Notes under the pieces: model-generated
The model's input: the letters and a program-made list of their open reading frames with translations, nothing else
Databases searched by the model: none
What the model was told of the DNA's origin: nothing
Assembly (NCBI GenBank): GCA_015501605.1
Contig: JADNRZ010000007.1
Coordinates: forward strand, 1,364,001-1,428,000
Direction: 5' to 3'
Length of the DNA: 64,000 bases
DNA from: Panaeolus papilionaceus
Lineage: Eukaryota; Basidiomycota; Agaricomycetes; Agaricales
Part shown: in pieces, positions 11,605 through 24,307 of the stretch
Position numbering within the stretch: the first letter of the stretch is position 1
Layout of the letters: each line of letters starts with the position of its first letter
Program-made: the position numbers and the translations under genes

Positions 11605-14600
11605 ATGCCAGCTAAATACTCGCACGTCAAAAAACGCTCCGCCTCGGGACTCTTGAAAAAAGAGAAAAACAGCCCCAACGGCCATCACATTGTCAAAGCT
11701 CCAGCGAGCACCTCTAATACCCCGAATTCAAATTCAAATCCCAACCCCAACTCATATGCCAACACAAACCCCACCTCCAACTCGCATTCACCCCCCAATG
11801 GGTCTTCATACGGGAGTTCAACGCCCACAGCGAGTCATCATCATCATCACCATCATCAGACGCATTCGCACCCTGCTGCGTACAGCTCTTATACGCCGGG
11901 AAGTGGGAACGGGGGTTACAATGCCAGCGCAGGGTACGCCAATGCGAAAGGCAGCGGCAAAACCAACTCTGGTGCCAATGGGAAGGCCAACGGGACGTAT
12001 AATAACCAACGCTCCCTTGTGCCCTCGCTCCCGCCGCATTTGACCCCCCATGCGGAGCTGAGGCTTACGGAGGCGCTGTCGGCGGTATCTCAGCTTGAGA
12101 GGGCAATTTCGCGGTTGTTGTTGTTGAGGTGAGTTGGGTTTTGGATTTTGTCAGAGGGTTGTTGTATTTTATTTTTCTTGGCTTTGCTCTCTCAATTTGA
12201 CTCCACCCTCTTTTTCTTCCCCTTCATCTCACTCACTCACATTTATCCTGTCAATTTAATTCAACATTTGACTAACGCACACTCCAGGTATGATCAAGAT
12301 ATCGCTAGACTCTTCAGCACACATTTGCATAGAATTGCATTGGTGCATTTACCCGCGTTCGTGATAAGAGTAGCGAGTGTAGCAGGGCCAGGATGGTTGG
12401 CTTGGAATATTGGCGGTGGTGGTGGTTATGACAATGACTCAACAGGCGGATACACAAATACCAATGGAACAGGGGTGGTGAAGTACGGTGGTGGTGGAGG
12501 CGGAGGAGGCACCGACCCAGGTGAAGCCGTTCGTGATTGGCTGCGCACGTTGATTGGGATGGATTTGAGAGAGGTGGGCGAGAGGGTTGCGACGAAGAGT
12601 GTGCTTTGGAGCTATACGGCTTTGAGAGAATTTGTGAGTTTTCCCCCTTCCTCTAGGCATCTTTTATTTTAGTTACTCAACGATTAATTAACCTTTTTTT
12701 ACCTACCCATGAAATGCAATAGGCTATCTCCAACAATATCCCGATATGCTCCAAAACAGGCCTTCATTCCCTGCGTCTTCTACCGCACTACCACGCTCTC
12801 AAGTCGCACCTCGATGAACTTGAGAAAGGAGCCAAGGCGGCGGCGGCGGGGTTTGTGAAGCCGCCGCATTTGAGCTCGTTGGATGAGACCCATAAGGCGC
12901 TGGAGGAGGCTTGTGCGTGGGCGGGGGGGATGTTTGGGGGTATGGGCGGTACTGGGGGTGGAAAAGAAAAGGAAGGGAAAGAGAAGGAGGGGAAAGGGAA
13001 AGGCAAGAGTAAAGGAGGGACGGGCAAAGAGCGAGACAAAGATAAAGATAAAGACAAGGATAAACCCTCTGACCCTACACCCACCACCCTCGCGCTGCGC
13101 GCCTCATACACCGCGCTCACGTCTCTGCTGTGGAGTATAGCGCAGGAGTTTGATGTGCGCGGGTATGGGAGGGTGTTGAGGGAGAAGTTGGAGGAGCGGT
13201 GGTGTGAGTGTGGGTGCTCGACGGAGCATTTGGGCGCGGTGTGTGAGGGGGCGGTGAGGGAGGGAGAGGTGGAATGGGATGAGGAGGAGGATTCCGATAG
13301 TGAGGGGTATACTGAGAACGATGACGAGGGTGAGGGAGGTGAGGGTGAAGGCGGGGGAAAGGGAGGGAAGAAGAAAAACAAAAAAGCAGAAGCGAGGGCG
13401 AGGAGGGAGAGAGCGAAGAGGAAGTATGAGGCTGAGGTGGATGATAATTGTGATTGCGAGAAGGAAAGGATGGAGTGGACGCGGAGGATGAAGAATGGCC
13501 AGTTTGGGGATGGGTTTTGGGGGGTGCCTGTTAGTATGAGCGGCACTGGCGGCAGCGGTGTGGGTGGTGGTGTGATGGGCTTGGGCGCGATGAGTAGTGT
13601 GTTGGGTGATGTTAAGGGTAAAGCGTCGACGGTGACGCATGCGGGTGGGGGCATCAGCGCGTCGTCGCATTCGAATGGGTCAGCCTCCAATGCGAGTGTG
13701 GGAGGTGGGAGGAATAGAACGGGGAAGCAGCGCGAGTGGGATGGGCGGGGGAGTGGTGTGTTTGGATGGGAGACGAGGGAGGAGGAAGATGTGTGGGAGA
13801 TTGGGTTGGATTTCGCTGCTGGGGGGACGGAGATGGGGGAGGGGGTTGCGAATAGCAACACTTCCACGCCTACGACGAGTACTACTGCCACTTATACGAC
13901 TACGACTACCACCACGACGGGGACGGGGAAGAAAGGAAAAGATAAGAAGGGCGATAAGGAGCGTGAACGCGAGAGGGAGCGGGAGAGGGAGAGGGAAAGA
14001 GAGAGAGAGCAGCAGAGAGAGAAAGAGGCGGAAGAAGAGAGGGTGGAGAGGGAGGTTGATAAAGAGATGACTGTGTCTGAGTTGATGGAGTGGCGCTATT
14101 TGAGAGCTGAGAGGGAGAAGGAGGAGGTGAGTTGGTGTTTTTGTTTTTATTCGAAGTAATGAAGTGAAGAGTTGACTGACCGGTTAATTAGGGCAACAAA
14201 GCGTTCAGAAAAGGAGACTACGAGAGTGCGATTCGGTCGTACGAGAATGCGTATACTATCGAGGGAGAGGTCCCGCATTATCAGCTGAACCTCGCTGCGG
14301 CGCATTTGAAGTTGAATAAGTGAGTCTCTCCTCTCTTTGCTCATCGCTTCTTTATCGTCTTTATATATGCGATTTCAAATGAATATGGCACTGATGCGTT
14401 GATCTGTGTAGCTGGATTCAAGCCGAAGAAGCGTGCACGCGCGCGTTGTCTCAGCATAGGAGCACCAAAGGCCTCTATAGGCGTGCTAAAGCTAGGAAAA
14501 TGCTGGGTAGGAAGAAGGACGCTGTTGAAGGTGCGTGTTTCCCTTTACATTGCGCTACTTCTGACCCTAACGAACACAACACAAATTCCATAACCCCCAT

Positions 14601-15954
14601 AACCATGAACTCGACAATCAAAAACCCCAATCTCGAAACTCGACACTCAAAAATCCGAAACCCAAACACTCAATCCCCGTCATACACTGCAGACCTCCGC
14701 GCCGTCCTCCGCCTCCAGCCCCACAACGACGAGGCGATCGTCGAACTGGCGAGCTTGCTGAATGTGGACCTTTCGAATTTGGCGAATTTGTCGCCACCTG
14801 GGACACCGAGTGCGGCGCCGAGGGGAAAGGTGAAAGGGAAGAAGGGCGTGGGGGGTGGTGTTAATGGGTCGGGGTCAGCGAGTGGATCGAGTTTGGGTGG
14901 AGGTGGGAGTTCGAGCGCTGCAGGTGGATCGAGTTCGAAGAAGAAATCGAAAAAGACGAATGGGAATGTGAATACGAGAGATGAGTATTCAAGTTATGCG
15001 TACGATGATGGGTATTTTGCGTCTGGTAGTGGGAGTTCGTCGGGGCATTATGATTATCATCATGCTGGAGGGTCTTCGTCTTCGGCTGCGTCGGGGTCTG
15101 GTTCTGGTTCGGGGTCTTCATCTTCATCCGGTTCAGGGTCTTCGAGCTCTGCGTCAGGGTCCTCGAGCTCTAGTGGAAGTTCGAGCTTCGGGTTCGGTTC
15201 GAGTTCTAGCGCAAGTTCGAGTTCGAGTTTTACCTCGTCTCCCTCTGCATCCTCATCATCTTCGTCGACTGCCTATCAAAACATTCGTCCAGTCACGCCC
15301 ATCGCAGAAGAAGAGGAAACCTACGACTCTGAATCAGCACGCATACATGCTGCCCTTCTCCGTCTTCTCGGCGTCGACCCATCCACGCTGATTTACACAA
15401 CACTAACGAGCAACAATCGCGCCAAGAACGCTGCGCATCTTCAGCCACCCACGGCTCCAGATTCGACATTCAGCCTCGAACGCACCAAAGCCGATTCCAA
15501 ACGTCTCAGACTAGGGTTCTACGGCGCCTCTTCCACCTCCAACACGCTCTCCTCAGGTGGCGGGCCCGGATCAGGCGCATCGGGCGTCTTGAACGGGGGG
15601 CTGGTGATCAATGGCGTGAGCGTGAATTTGAGCGGGTTAGGTGGGTTGGAGGGTGTGATCAGCAGTTTGGGTGGAGCGGGAGGGGCGAATGCGAAGTTGG
15701 AGGAGGTGTTTGGGAGTATTCAGCGGCAGTTTGAGAAGCATCAGGAGAGGATGGGGAAGAAGGTTGGGAGTGGGGCGGGGAAGGGGAAAGGGAAAGGTGG
15801 GAAGAGCGGGAATGGAGGCGCTAATGGAAATGGCGGTCGTGCTAAACCTGCTGATTCGCCTGCGAGGGATAAACGGCTTTTGGAGATGGAGAAGTTGAGA
15901 AAGGAATGTGGTGTTTATCCGGGGTGGGATCGGTATTTTGTCAAGGAAGGTTGA
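11605..15954 (+). CDS. Large low-complexity protein with C-terminal TPR repeats, 1,260 aa
   Basis: Six exons: 11605-12128, 12288-12633, 12723-14126, 14192-14319, 14412-14530 and 14693-15954, with phases 2, 0, 0, 2, 1. The N-terminus is Asn/Ser/His-rich (His7 run). The middle holds acidic (DEEEDSDSEGYTENDDEGEGGEGEG), lysine-rich (DKDKDKDKDK) and a long charged RE-repeat segment likely to form a single helix. About residues 758-870 form roughly three TPR units: GNKAFRKGDYESAIRSYENA, YQLNLAAAHLKLNNW, KGLYRRAKARKMLGRKKDAV and DLRAVLRLQPHN. The last 390 residues are Ser/Gly-rich. The TPR block resembles chaperone-binding (STI1-like) TPRs, so a co-chaperone or scaffold role is inferred, not shown. 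Cysteines in the CECGCS and CDCEKERM segments may bind metal. Confidence 0.8.
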
Positions 15955-16641
15955 TGTGTTGTGTGTTGTTGCTTTTATGTTAGTGTCGAACCAGATGTCC
16001 TCTCTGAATACGGTTGTCTTTGACCTGGATGACCGTTTTGGAGATTGTTCTGGTCGTACATAAATTTGTTCTTTCTTTTTTCACTCCTTTCTTTTTCTGC
16101 TTTGCTTTATGCTGGTCTGTTAAATAATTAAGTAATTCGAGTGTAGGTAAGTAGTACGCTTGTGCGTATGTATGCGATAGTGATTTAATGTCTATTCAAG
16201 ATTGACATGTGGTTGTGAAGTCGTTTAGTCTTGCGTCTTGCCGTTGCTAGACCATTGAGGTATGAGGTAGTAGTAGTGGGGGATGGGAGAGGTGACGACT
16301 GGAAGCCGAAACCCGACCCAGAGCGAGAGCCGAGGATTGTGGACGGATGCGCCCCCAGAAACCTCGGCTCTCTCTACCCACATACCTCAGCGATCCAACG
16401 CGAGCGAGACGGTGGACGAGCGAGCTGTGGCGCTTGAGTGAGTCTTAAGGTAAAGGTGTGAAAAACGAGGATCTATTCAAAGGGGAAGCGGAGGGTGGGC
16501 AGAAGAAGTAAAGAGACGAACCACGAGCGCTCGACAATGCCAGCGCGCCGTGGTGAGAGTACAGGAATAAGGTAATGGGAAAACGGTATGTATGTAAGTG
16601 ACGAGTAAATGGTTGGGTCGCGCACACGTGACCAAGAAGGC

Positions 16642-16711
16642 AGATCTGTGCGAGCACAGATCTTTCCATCTCGGTCCCCCATCCTCTCCCGCGAGTTACT
16701 GGGGGACCGAG
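16642..16711. repeat. Two consecutive perfect hairpins
   Basis: AGATCTGTG-CGAG-CACAGATCT (16642-16663) is a 9-bp perfect stem with a 4-nt loop. Seven bases on, CTCGGTCCCCC (16670-16680) pairs perfectly with GGGGGACCGAG (16701-16711) across a 20-nt loop. They lie between two convergent genes (ends at 15954 and 16865). Function unknown; not a tRNA. Confidence 0.6.
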
Positions 16712-16864
16712 ACTAGAAGTCGTTGCTTATCCCATCAACGCCTATTGTGGATGCACACTTTCTTAGGCAATACTTGATGGGTGAAATTGAAATGCGCGCA
16801 TTCTGCTCGATATACAAGAGTAAATATGATATTCTATAGCACCGGTCCTCAGTAATACTAATAA

Positions 16865-18171
16865 TTAATGTCTTCCGGGTCCCTTTGGTCCTCCCCTGCG
16901 TCTCCTCATGCCCAAGTTAATCCCCCTGTATGCAAAAAGCTGGCCACGGAGACGACGGATCTGACCGCGGCTGAACTCAGTAACACAAGAGTCAGATGCG
17001 TAGTTCATATAATTCTCTAGAAACACAAAAGATATCAGCGAACTCGAACATTCAACATGAAAACCAACTCCTCATGATCAAGTTGGACTTACGAATCGGG
17101 TCAAGACCCTTATGTTCAGGACAGCTATCCCACCCAATGGGGCACCCATACGAAGGGCCTCTCTGGGCAGGTGTATCATCGACCTCGTCCCCCGGACTCT
17201 CTTCGCACAAGTATTGGTCGAATTCGGTCTGGAATGTGTGCCAGAGTCCGACCCAGTGACCTACTTCGTGCGTGAGGGTCTTGCCGAGGTCGTAGTCTCT
17301 TTTTTTGCCGCCTGGGAGAGATTCACCGAGGAGAACTGGAGGATTTGGGGTAAGTGGTGAGGTGGGTGTTTTGATTGGAAGGCAAAGAAAGGGAGGAGGG
17401 GAGAGGAGGGGAGGAACGATAACGTACCGACACCGTCAATCTCGGGGAACTCGTCGATCTCGTATGGGAAGCTTGCGTATCCCAGAAATCCATAGTTGTC
17501 TGGGGAAGTGAAGCTACAATGTTTGTCCGATGTCAGATCAGCTCTCGTATGGAATAGATTGATGCGCTCACCCAACGCTATAGACATTCAGCGTATCGGG
17601 GCCGCCTTTTCTCAGCTTCAGACTCATGTCCCTATTCGCGTCGTTACCCCAAACCACGTCACCATACCACGTCTTGTTCTTGTAGTAAGTAAGTTGCTTC
17701 AAGTTGAAGCTCAGCCCAGTCTTGCGGAAGTCTTCATTAAGAACCCTCATCTGGTCTGTGATCATCTTCCTCCTATACATGACGTTCACTAATATTAATC
17801 GAAGTCGCAAAAGGTAGGAAGAAAGTTCAGCGTACGGCAAATATCCTCCCTCCCTGGTTTGGTTCTTATACACCACGTTAAAATACACATCAACGGTATG
17901 TCGCCTCGATCCAAGACCGCGAGATGAAAGGGCAAGTTCTTCGTCGTCGATCGGCTCGATCCCCATCGCGGTGAAGTTGGCGTCTAGCTGAGCGCGCACA
18001 TCTCCACTTGGGGTTTGCGTTGAGCAACGAGTGCTATAAACATACAAAGATCAGGTCAGAATATAATGCTCGTGTGAGATTATGGTATGGGACGTACACT
18101 CCTTGCGCAACAATGCTTTGCAGCACTGGAGCGACGAGAAGGAAAGAGAGGAGGAGCGAGAGACGGGGCAT
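16865..18171 (-). CDS. Secreted M43-family zinc metalloprotease, 317 aa
   Basis: Six exons on the minus strand: 18171-18098, 18033-17836, 17772-17572, 17513-17428, 17335-17093 and 17016-16865; every junction keeps frame. Residues 1 to about 22 (MPRLSLLLSFLLVAPVLQSIVA) form a signal peptide. The zinc motif HEVGHWVGLWH (HExxHxxGxxH) is intact, followed by the family's disulfide region (CEES...CPIGWDSCPEH) and QNYMNYASDSC, where Met sits in the Met-turn position. Other family blocks are NVYFNVVYKN-like VDVYFNVVYKN, MRVLNEDFRKTGLSF, LNVYSVGF and LLGESLPGG. Length fits the pappalysin-like M43B subgroup, which usually has 280-320 residues. It should digest protein outside the cell; the exact substrate cannot be told. 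Confidence 0.88.
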
Positions 18172-18234
18172 TGGACAGAGAATGGGAGGAGACTCAAGGA
18201 GGGTTGATGAAAGACGTGCCATGAGTCCATGGAC

Positions 18235-18244
18235 GCTTTTATAC
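18235..18244 (-). promoter_or_regulatory. TATA box of the M43 protease gene
   Basis: TATAAAAGCG on the minus strand, about 64 nt before the start codon at 18171. Confidence 0.55.
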
Positions 18245-19910
18245 ACTACACGGGTACAATCTCTGGTCGTTCCTATATTTTACAACGAGAATCAGGGCAC
18301 ATAAACGCCCTGTTGAAAACTTGGACTCGCTTAGACTTTATCCGGTTCGAGGTTATAGGTGGTTATGTGAGCAAAGAGACGCATGATATTTGCTGTGCAG
18401 CTATCAGGAAGGAGGCTTTCGATAGGCGGGAGCTGAGGTTGACGAGCGCGTCGTGGCTGTGATGTGATGACACTGATGAGCTTGGCGCTTGGATGGCGAC
18501 GCCATGTGCTCCTGTTGTGCTTCGATTCATGTTTGTGTAGGTACATAGGTCAGGTACGGAGATACAGGATGGACAGTAAGGCTTCGGGAACGGATACACC
18601 TACATCATATGCTATTTTGACATGAAGCCGTCACTCGAACACTACATAAGATTTCGAGGCACATTCAAGCCTCGTGATATCATGCGATGGGCCGCTATGC
18701 CCGCGCTAAGACTAATACACGTCACTATCAAGCGCGTTCGACGCGGACGCATGGGGAATCTACCTCAAGGGTCATCGCTCCACGCATAGCCTCATACCTC
18801 GAAAGACCAAAAGCTCCTCTCTCGTCCTGCCAAAGCATGTTGGAAGCACGTAAACAACTTTTCTTAACTTGCTTTGATATCGAGTGTTCACAATTTGAAA
18901 AATAAATTGTAAACGTAAAGCGTGAAAATGTAGTTTGTCGTACTATCGCTATCATCTCTATCCTGTGGTCTATACAATGAAATCAGCAAGAACCCGAGAA
19001 TGAAAATAAGGAGGACATACACTTAACACCATCTCTCAACGCATATAAGAGCAGCAATCGACGCCCAAATTTGTTGATAGGTCCAGGCTCTCGGAGTGGA
19101 TACCTACCCAGAACAACCCCCTCATTCGGTGCGGGTTTTATATGATATGACTAGTGCTATACCAGCCTTTTCTTTGAAAGTGGCTTGCATCATTGTGTGT
19201 TGTGAACAAACTGAGAACGCTCCTTGTACTAGTTGTAGCCTCGATGGAACGGCCTCATATAGGGGCACTGTACACGTGATGAATGGGAGTTGAAATTCAC
19301 ACGCAATATCCCCTTTCAACGAGAACCAACCGACTTGAACTTGAACTTGATTTCTACAGAACTACCACTGCCCTTGTGTCTCCCAGAACACACATTGCTG
19401 CTGGCAATTTTTTGTTTCCAACTCGCGCTCCAGTCATTTGATCCTCACGATTGACAGCGGTGCTGCTGGTTCAGTGGTTGACCAAACTTTTAACTATTGA
19501 ATCTAACCAGTAGGTTGAAGCGGTGAGAGGATTCAGAATCGAGACTGCGTATCGCTATCTTTGGCTTCGTGAGTGAATAATTCTGATTGTTCCAAATTAT
19601 AATGAGAAGGTGTGGCTGCTGCATATCTGCGGGAATTAATTAACAAGAGTTTCTATCATCGTACTTCTCTTTTCGCTCGTCCTCAAGGTTGTTTATGAGC
19701 GGTTGATAAGGTCGGTCCTCGACTCCTCGGACAATTTGTGCAGCCTGGCGCATCCTTTTGTTCGGTTTATCACCCCACGGAACCGGTAAACTGCTGGGAC
19801 TGCTTGTGCTTATCTCTCTGACATCTGTGGTTGATTCGAGTGTCAGGAGGTCGTCCTGTGAACACCAATGGAAACATGAAGAAGGCTTCGCATGCTTGGC
19901 TTTTGGGACT
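18245..19910. other. Intergenic stretch
   Basis: Short frames only; none has splice support or a recognisable motif. It separates two genes pointing away from each other, so it should hold both promoters. Confidence 0.4.
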
Positions 19911-19918
19911 TATATAAA
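19911..19918 (+). promoter_or_regulatory. TATA box of the formamidase gene
   Basis: TATATAAA, 87-94 nt before the ATG at 20005. Confidence 0.55.
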
Positions 19919-20004
19919 CCGTCCTCGGAAATAGCAGAGTGATAATATCCTCGTTCTTTCTGCTTCACCTACATCTAGGACTCCTACTCTACGAAGTTGA
20001 TACA

Positions 20005-22581
20005 ATGGCTACCGAAGCTAACTCTGTGCCACATCCTACTGTGATCTCAGTACGTTCATACACTCCTTTCGAGGGCGCGGTTTCCCGGAGCTGACATCCC
20101 TGATTGCTCGTTCGTCATAGGTCGACCCTTTTGTGTATGTACACTCTCAATCCCCTACACCCCTACACATCTATGTCGCAACGCTGAGCTAACAGCACCC
20201 TCTCAGCCCCGCTGAGAAACAGAAGGTTCGTTGTGTGAACCCAATATGATCATTTGAGTCAAAAGGGGCTTATGAACTCACACTTTATCATTGATATTGA
20301 CTTACAGGGCATCCACAACCGTTGGCAGTAAGCATTTCAATTAGCTCATGACGGTGATATTTTTAACTCGTGTTGATATTTTCCGGTTTATAGCCCGGAT
20401 ATCCCACCTATTGCTACGGTGAAGCCTGGTCAGGTATGCGCGAATTCGCATGATCACACGCATCGAGGTCATTCATTCATGGCTGATTGCGAATTTATTC
20501 ATAACTAGACATTTAAAGTCGAGTGTGTTGGTGAGTCCTATCTTCACACTGGTCCCAATATGGGATCTTATTCACTTTCTTCTTAAGATTGGACCGGAGC
20601 TCAAATCGGTAACAACGACAGTGAGCATGGAATGTGTTACCGGTCTGCTATGTGTAATTTAGTATACCCCTCAGATGCCGACGACGTCAAGAACATCGAC
20701 TTAACCAAGATCCACAACCTCTCTGGACCTGTGGCTGTCGAAGGAGCAGAGCCTGGGGACTGTTTGGTCGTTGATATTTTGGACAGTACGTTGCTATATT
20801 TTGCTCTGAGCGCAAAGGTGACTACGTGGGTTCTAACTACATGTGGTCGCTTACAGTCAAACCATTCGACAAGATGCCTTGGGGCTATACAGTACGCCTA
20901 ATAAAAAAATTTAACCCCCAATTAAAGATGCTAAATTGTACATCACTTCAGGGGATCTTCGAGTTGGAGAACGGAGGTGGTCTTTTCGGTTGGTGTTCCA
21001 TTTCCAACCCAACCAACGAGGCACGAGCTAACCCGGCCCGAAAATTCTAGCGAGAGAATTTAAAAGCAGAGCAGCGAAGGCCATCTGGGACATTAATGGC
21101 GTCTACGCCACCTCTCGTCACATCCCCGGTGTCCGTTTCGCAGGTGTCACTCACCCAGGTCTCATTGGAACTGCACCCTCAGCCGAGCTTCTCGCAGAAT
21201 GGAATCGCCGCGAAGGCGCTTTGATTGACGCGCATCCAAATGCTGTTCCGCCTGTTGCGTTCCCGCCTGAGCCGACTGGTGCGTATGTTGGTCAGGACTT
21301 ACCTGATGATGTGCGACAGAAGGTTGCGAGAGAAGGTGCTAGGACTGTACCAGGTCGTGAACATGGTGGAAACTGTGATGTCAGTCTTGATCCTGAATCT
21401 TCCTCTGCACTGGACCCGGAATCATGGTGTAATTGATGGTACATTTAATTATTTAGATCAAGAATTTGTCAAGGGGTTCGAGGTGTTACTTCCCTGTGTA
21501 TGTGAAGGGCGCGAACTTTTCTGTCGGCGACCTTCACTTCTCTCAGGGCGACGGAGAGGTACGTCGTATCCATGCCGTGTTCCCCACATTATATTGAGGC
21601 CTGGTGCCTAACGTGTCTACATATTTTACAGATGTCTTTCTGTGGTGCTATTGAAATGGCAGGAATAATCACGTTCAGTTGCAGTATTATCAAAGGAGGA
21701 ATCGAGAAATTTGCTTTGAAACAGCCAATCTTTTTGCCATCTCCTGTTGATCCAATGTACTCTGAGAAGGTGCGTTTCTTCCATTCCTAATTTACTTCAG
21801 TTAGTTTCTCATTCATTTAATCTAGCTCGTCTTCGAGGGTCTTAGCGTCGACGTCCGTAAGTCTTTCTTTACATGGTTGTATATTCTGCCTTTTGAATAT
21901 CATCCTTACCATAGATGGTGATGGCAAACAGTATAACATGGACGCGTATGTCCTGTGTCATTCGTCTTAAACTTTATGAAGTCTAATTGAGTTTTGGTAG
22001 CTCTGTGGCATACAAGCAAGCCGCACTAAATGCTATTGCATACCTGATGAAGGTTTGTTTTCATCTCTGTTGATGCTTCATTACGCGCTGAGCTGAGCGG
22101 TTTACTGCGTCGTAGATCGGATACAGTGCGTCAATAGCTTCCGGGCTAGCCTGAGTCTACTGATAGTATGATCTCATCTGACCCGTGCTTTGAATGTTTA
22201 GCGAGGGAACAATGCTGTGAGTCCCATTTTATCTCCTGTGGGTAGCTACGTTCCGTAAACTGAACGCAAATCTAGACCTTCTACTCTCAGCCGCCCCTAT
22301 CGAAGCTCATGTTGGAGCCATCGTCGTACGTCCCGCCTCTCTTGACCATGAGTTCGGCACTATACTAAACCTTTGATTTTTTTAGGACTCCCCGAACGCG
22401 TGCGTTACGCTCGGTATTCCGACTGGCATTTTCGACCATGTGAGTCAATCTCGTTGCGCGAACTTGTCAAACTGAGGTGAAGTGACGTCGGTGACCCTAT
22501 CAGAATATTCTCCCCAAACCCGAAGGATTGGAGAAAAAGGACTTCGGCCAGTGCGCTATCCGCAGCGATGGTGTTGTCTAG
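20005..22581 (+). CDS. Formamidase/acetamidase (FmdA/AmdA family), 421 aa, 21 exons
   Basis: Exons: 20005-20049, 20121-20134, 20207-20225, 20308-20327, 20394-20433, 20509-20530, 20588-20620, 20675-20785, 20857-20891, 20952-20988, 21051-21379, 21457-21558, 21632-21769, 21826-21856, 21915-21945, 22001-22052, 22116-22125, 22202-22216, 22276-22325, 22386-22439 and 22504-22581. They sum to 422 codons in one frame, close to the about 410 residues usual for fungal formamidases. Family blocks: IHNRWHPDIPPIATVKPGQ, ECVDWTGAQIGNND, NLSGPVAVEGAEPGDCL, RHIPGVRFAGVTHPG, REHGGNCD, FPVYVKGANFSVGDLHFSQGDGE and NACVTLGIPTGIFD. The enzyme hydrolyses formamide (or short amides) to acid and ammonia, supplying nitrogen. 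Formamidase is more likely than acetamidase from length and blocks, but substrate is inferred. The intron density is unusual (20 introns, some exons of 10-20 nt). Confidence 0.9.
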
Positions 22582-22754
22582 AACATTGTGCTGGAAATCA
22601 AGGGAAGGAGGAATTCGGTATCTAGAAACTCAAATGTGACAACTATTCGGTCGTATCGCAATTCTCATTGCTTGCTCCATCCCACTAGCCAAGACCAAAG
22701 GGGGTCCAATGCCAGCCAAGCTATATAGACAGAACCTGATAAAAATCTGTCTTT

Positions 22755-23033
22755 TTGACACTTCGCTGGAGAACAAGAAATTGGACGTTAGATTTTCGCT
22801 GCGGCGGCGATTTAAACCTGTGTCAGTGCTCGAAGAACACGGTCACTCCCAGTCGTGTTGCCTGTGACCAGACCCAAACCAGACCCCACCCCGGCCCGTT
22901 CCCTCTATCTCCCACGAAATGTGCCAATCTTGCCTGGTTAGAGTATCCATCGGCTGCTGATACTAACTTTACCGTCGTCATTTCACCATTGATTGAGGAA
23001 GTCTTTTGGGATGTCATAGTTGGTGGCTGAGTA
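22755..23033 (+). pseudogene. Decayed paralogue of the 23534-24307 gene
   Basis: 22914-23030 encodes SPTKCANLAWLEYPS followed by VISPLIEEVFWDVIVGG and a stop. This lines up with CPASDMSNPIAWVQLPD and VVPPASESMWDIIVGG in the last exon of the gene 500 bp downstream. The part upstream is out of frame and only weakly similar (NWTLDFRCGGD against LRWDFESSSGD). It looks like a tandem duplicate in decay. Confidence 0.5.
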
Positions 23034-23533
23034 GTCTATTGACAATGTAGTTTTAGAGCAGAAACCGAAATTAAAGGGGCTGACTTTCTTGAAGACAAAC
23101 CGAATGGCGCGTATGGCGCCAGCTTTGTAATTTAGGACGGCTCAGGGCAGTTTGGTGTCAAGGTAGTTTGGCTACAACGAGCGTCGAGCACACTTACCCG
23201 CGGGGATAGATTTAACGTCAGAATACACCCGAGCATAATACACCGGTACCCCTATTACCTTCAAGAGGGTTATTTGTATAAGAAAGTCAACATTCGCATA
23301 TACTGAGCTTTCACTCTTCTGGAAGCTTATCTGTTAAATTCCGTGCGGGATTCTATGCTGCGGATGTACGAACGAGAGCTGTGTCCTTGAACGACACTGC
23401 CTCAATCTAAAATCAATCGAGAACAGAGCGGCTCATCTTGTTCTATTAATATCCGCTTCGGCCTCTGACACTGGAATAAAAGCATCCACAACACGTTCAC
23501 TAATGCTTCATCACATATCCCCCTTTTCGATCC

Positions 23534-24307
23534 ATGTTTTATTCTTCCGCTTACGACGACAAAGGCTCTGTCTTGACGCTCGTTAACCCTCCCAAGGCGC
23601 ATAGGGAACTCGTTATAACCAAGCCAAGCACATTAAATAATGTCTTGCTCCTTAACGGATCCCCTCGCTATAGAATATCCACATCGGACCCCGCTGCCGC
23701 CAAAACCGACATCTTCGACGCTCGCACGAAGGAACAACTTGTAAAAATCAAACGAAGGATCTTCTTTACAGATGAGATTACTTTCATAAACCACGGAGGC
23801 GATACAAAGAAGATTGGGAAGGAATGGTTGAAAGAATCGAAGATGCCTGATGGAAGGTACGTGCACAGTAAGGTTGACGCAGACATGGAATAATTATTGA
23901 TTGCGAAAACAACAGGCTGAGATGGGATTTCGAATCGAGTTCTGGTGATTTTGCATGGCGCATGGATGTCATTCATCGGCTCGTGGTAAGTATACATAGC
24001 TCATGCCCTACTCATATCATCTATTCCATCTGATATTTATTGCTCTAATTAGCTATGCCCGGCCTCCGATATGAGCAACCCGATTGCATGGGTTCAGCTT
24101 CCAGATGAGACCAAAAGTTTCGCGCTTGTCGTGCCACCAGCGTCAGAGAGCATGTGGGATATTATCGTTGGTGGATGGGTCATTTTGGAGCAAAGAATCA
24201 GGCTCCAAGAGAAGGAGACGGAGAGAGCGGCAGGGATGTCAACTGCAGAGGCTGCGTTTGCTACGTCTATGCATATGAATGTCAACTATGGTGGATCAGG
24301 ATTTTAA
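23534..24307 (+). CDS. Conserved fungal protein, possibly DUF6593-like, 215 aa
   Basis: Three exons, 23534-23856, 23916-23985 and 24053-24307, with phases 2 and 0. The layout (NVLLLNGSPRYRISTSDPA, then TDIFDARTKEQLVKIKRR, RWDFESSSGDFAWRMDV, MWDIIVGGWVILEQRIRLQ) recalls small tubby-C-like or DUF6593 proteins common in mushrooms, in which a beta-rich chain ends with a hydrophobic helix. That match is from memory of the pattern and is tentative. No signal peptide. A decayed copy lies just upstream. Confidence 0.6.

Noticed and set aside
12788..13891. 367-aa open frame on the minus strand
   Set aside because: Antisense by-product of the low-complexity third exon of the TPR gene; Pro/Ser-rich translation with no domain.
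16670..16711. Hairpin as tRNA or small RNA gene
   Set aside because: A simple stem-loop without tRNA features; recorded only as a hairpin.
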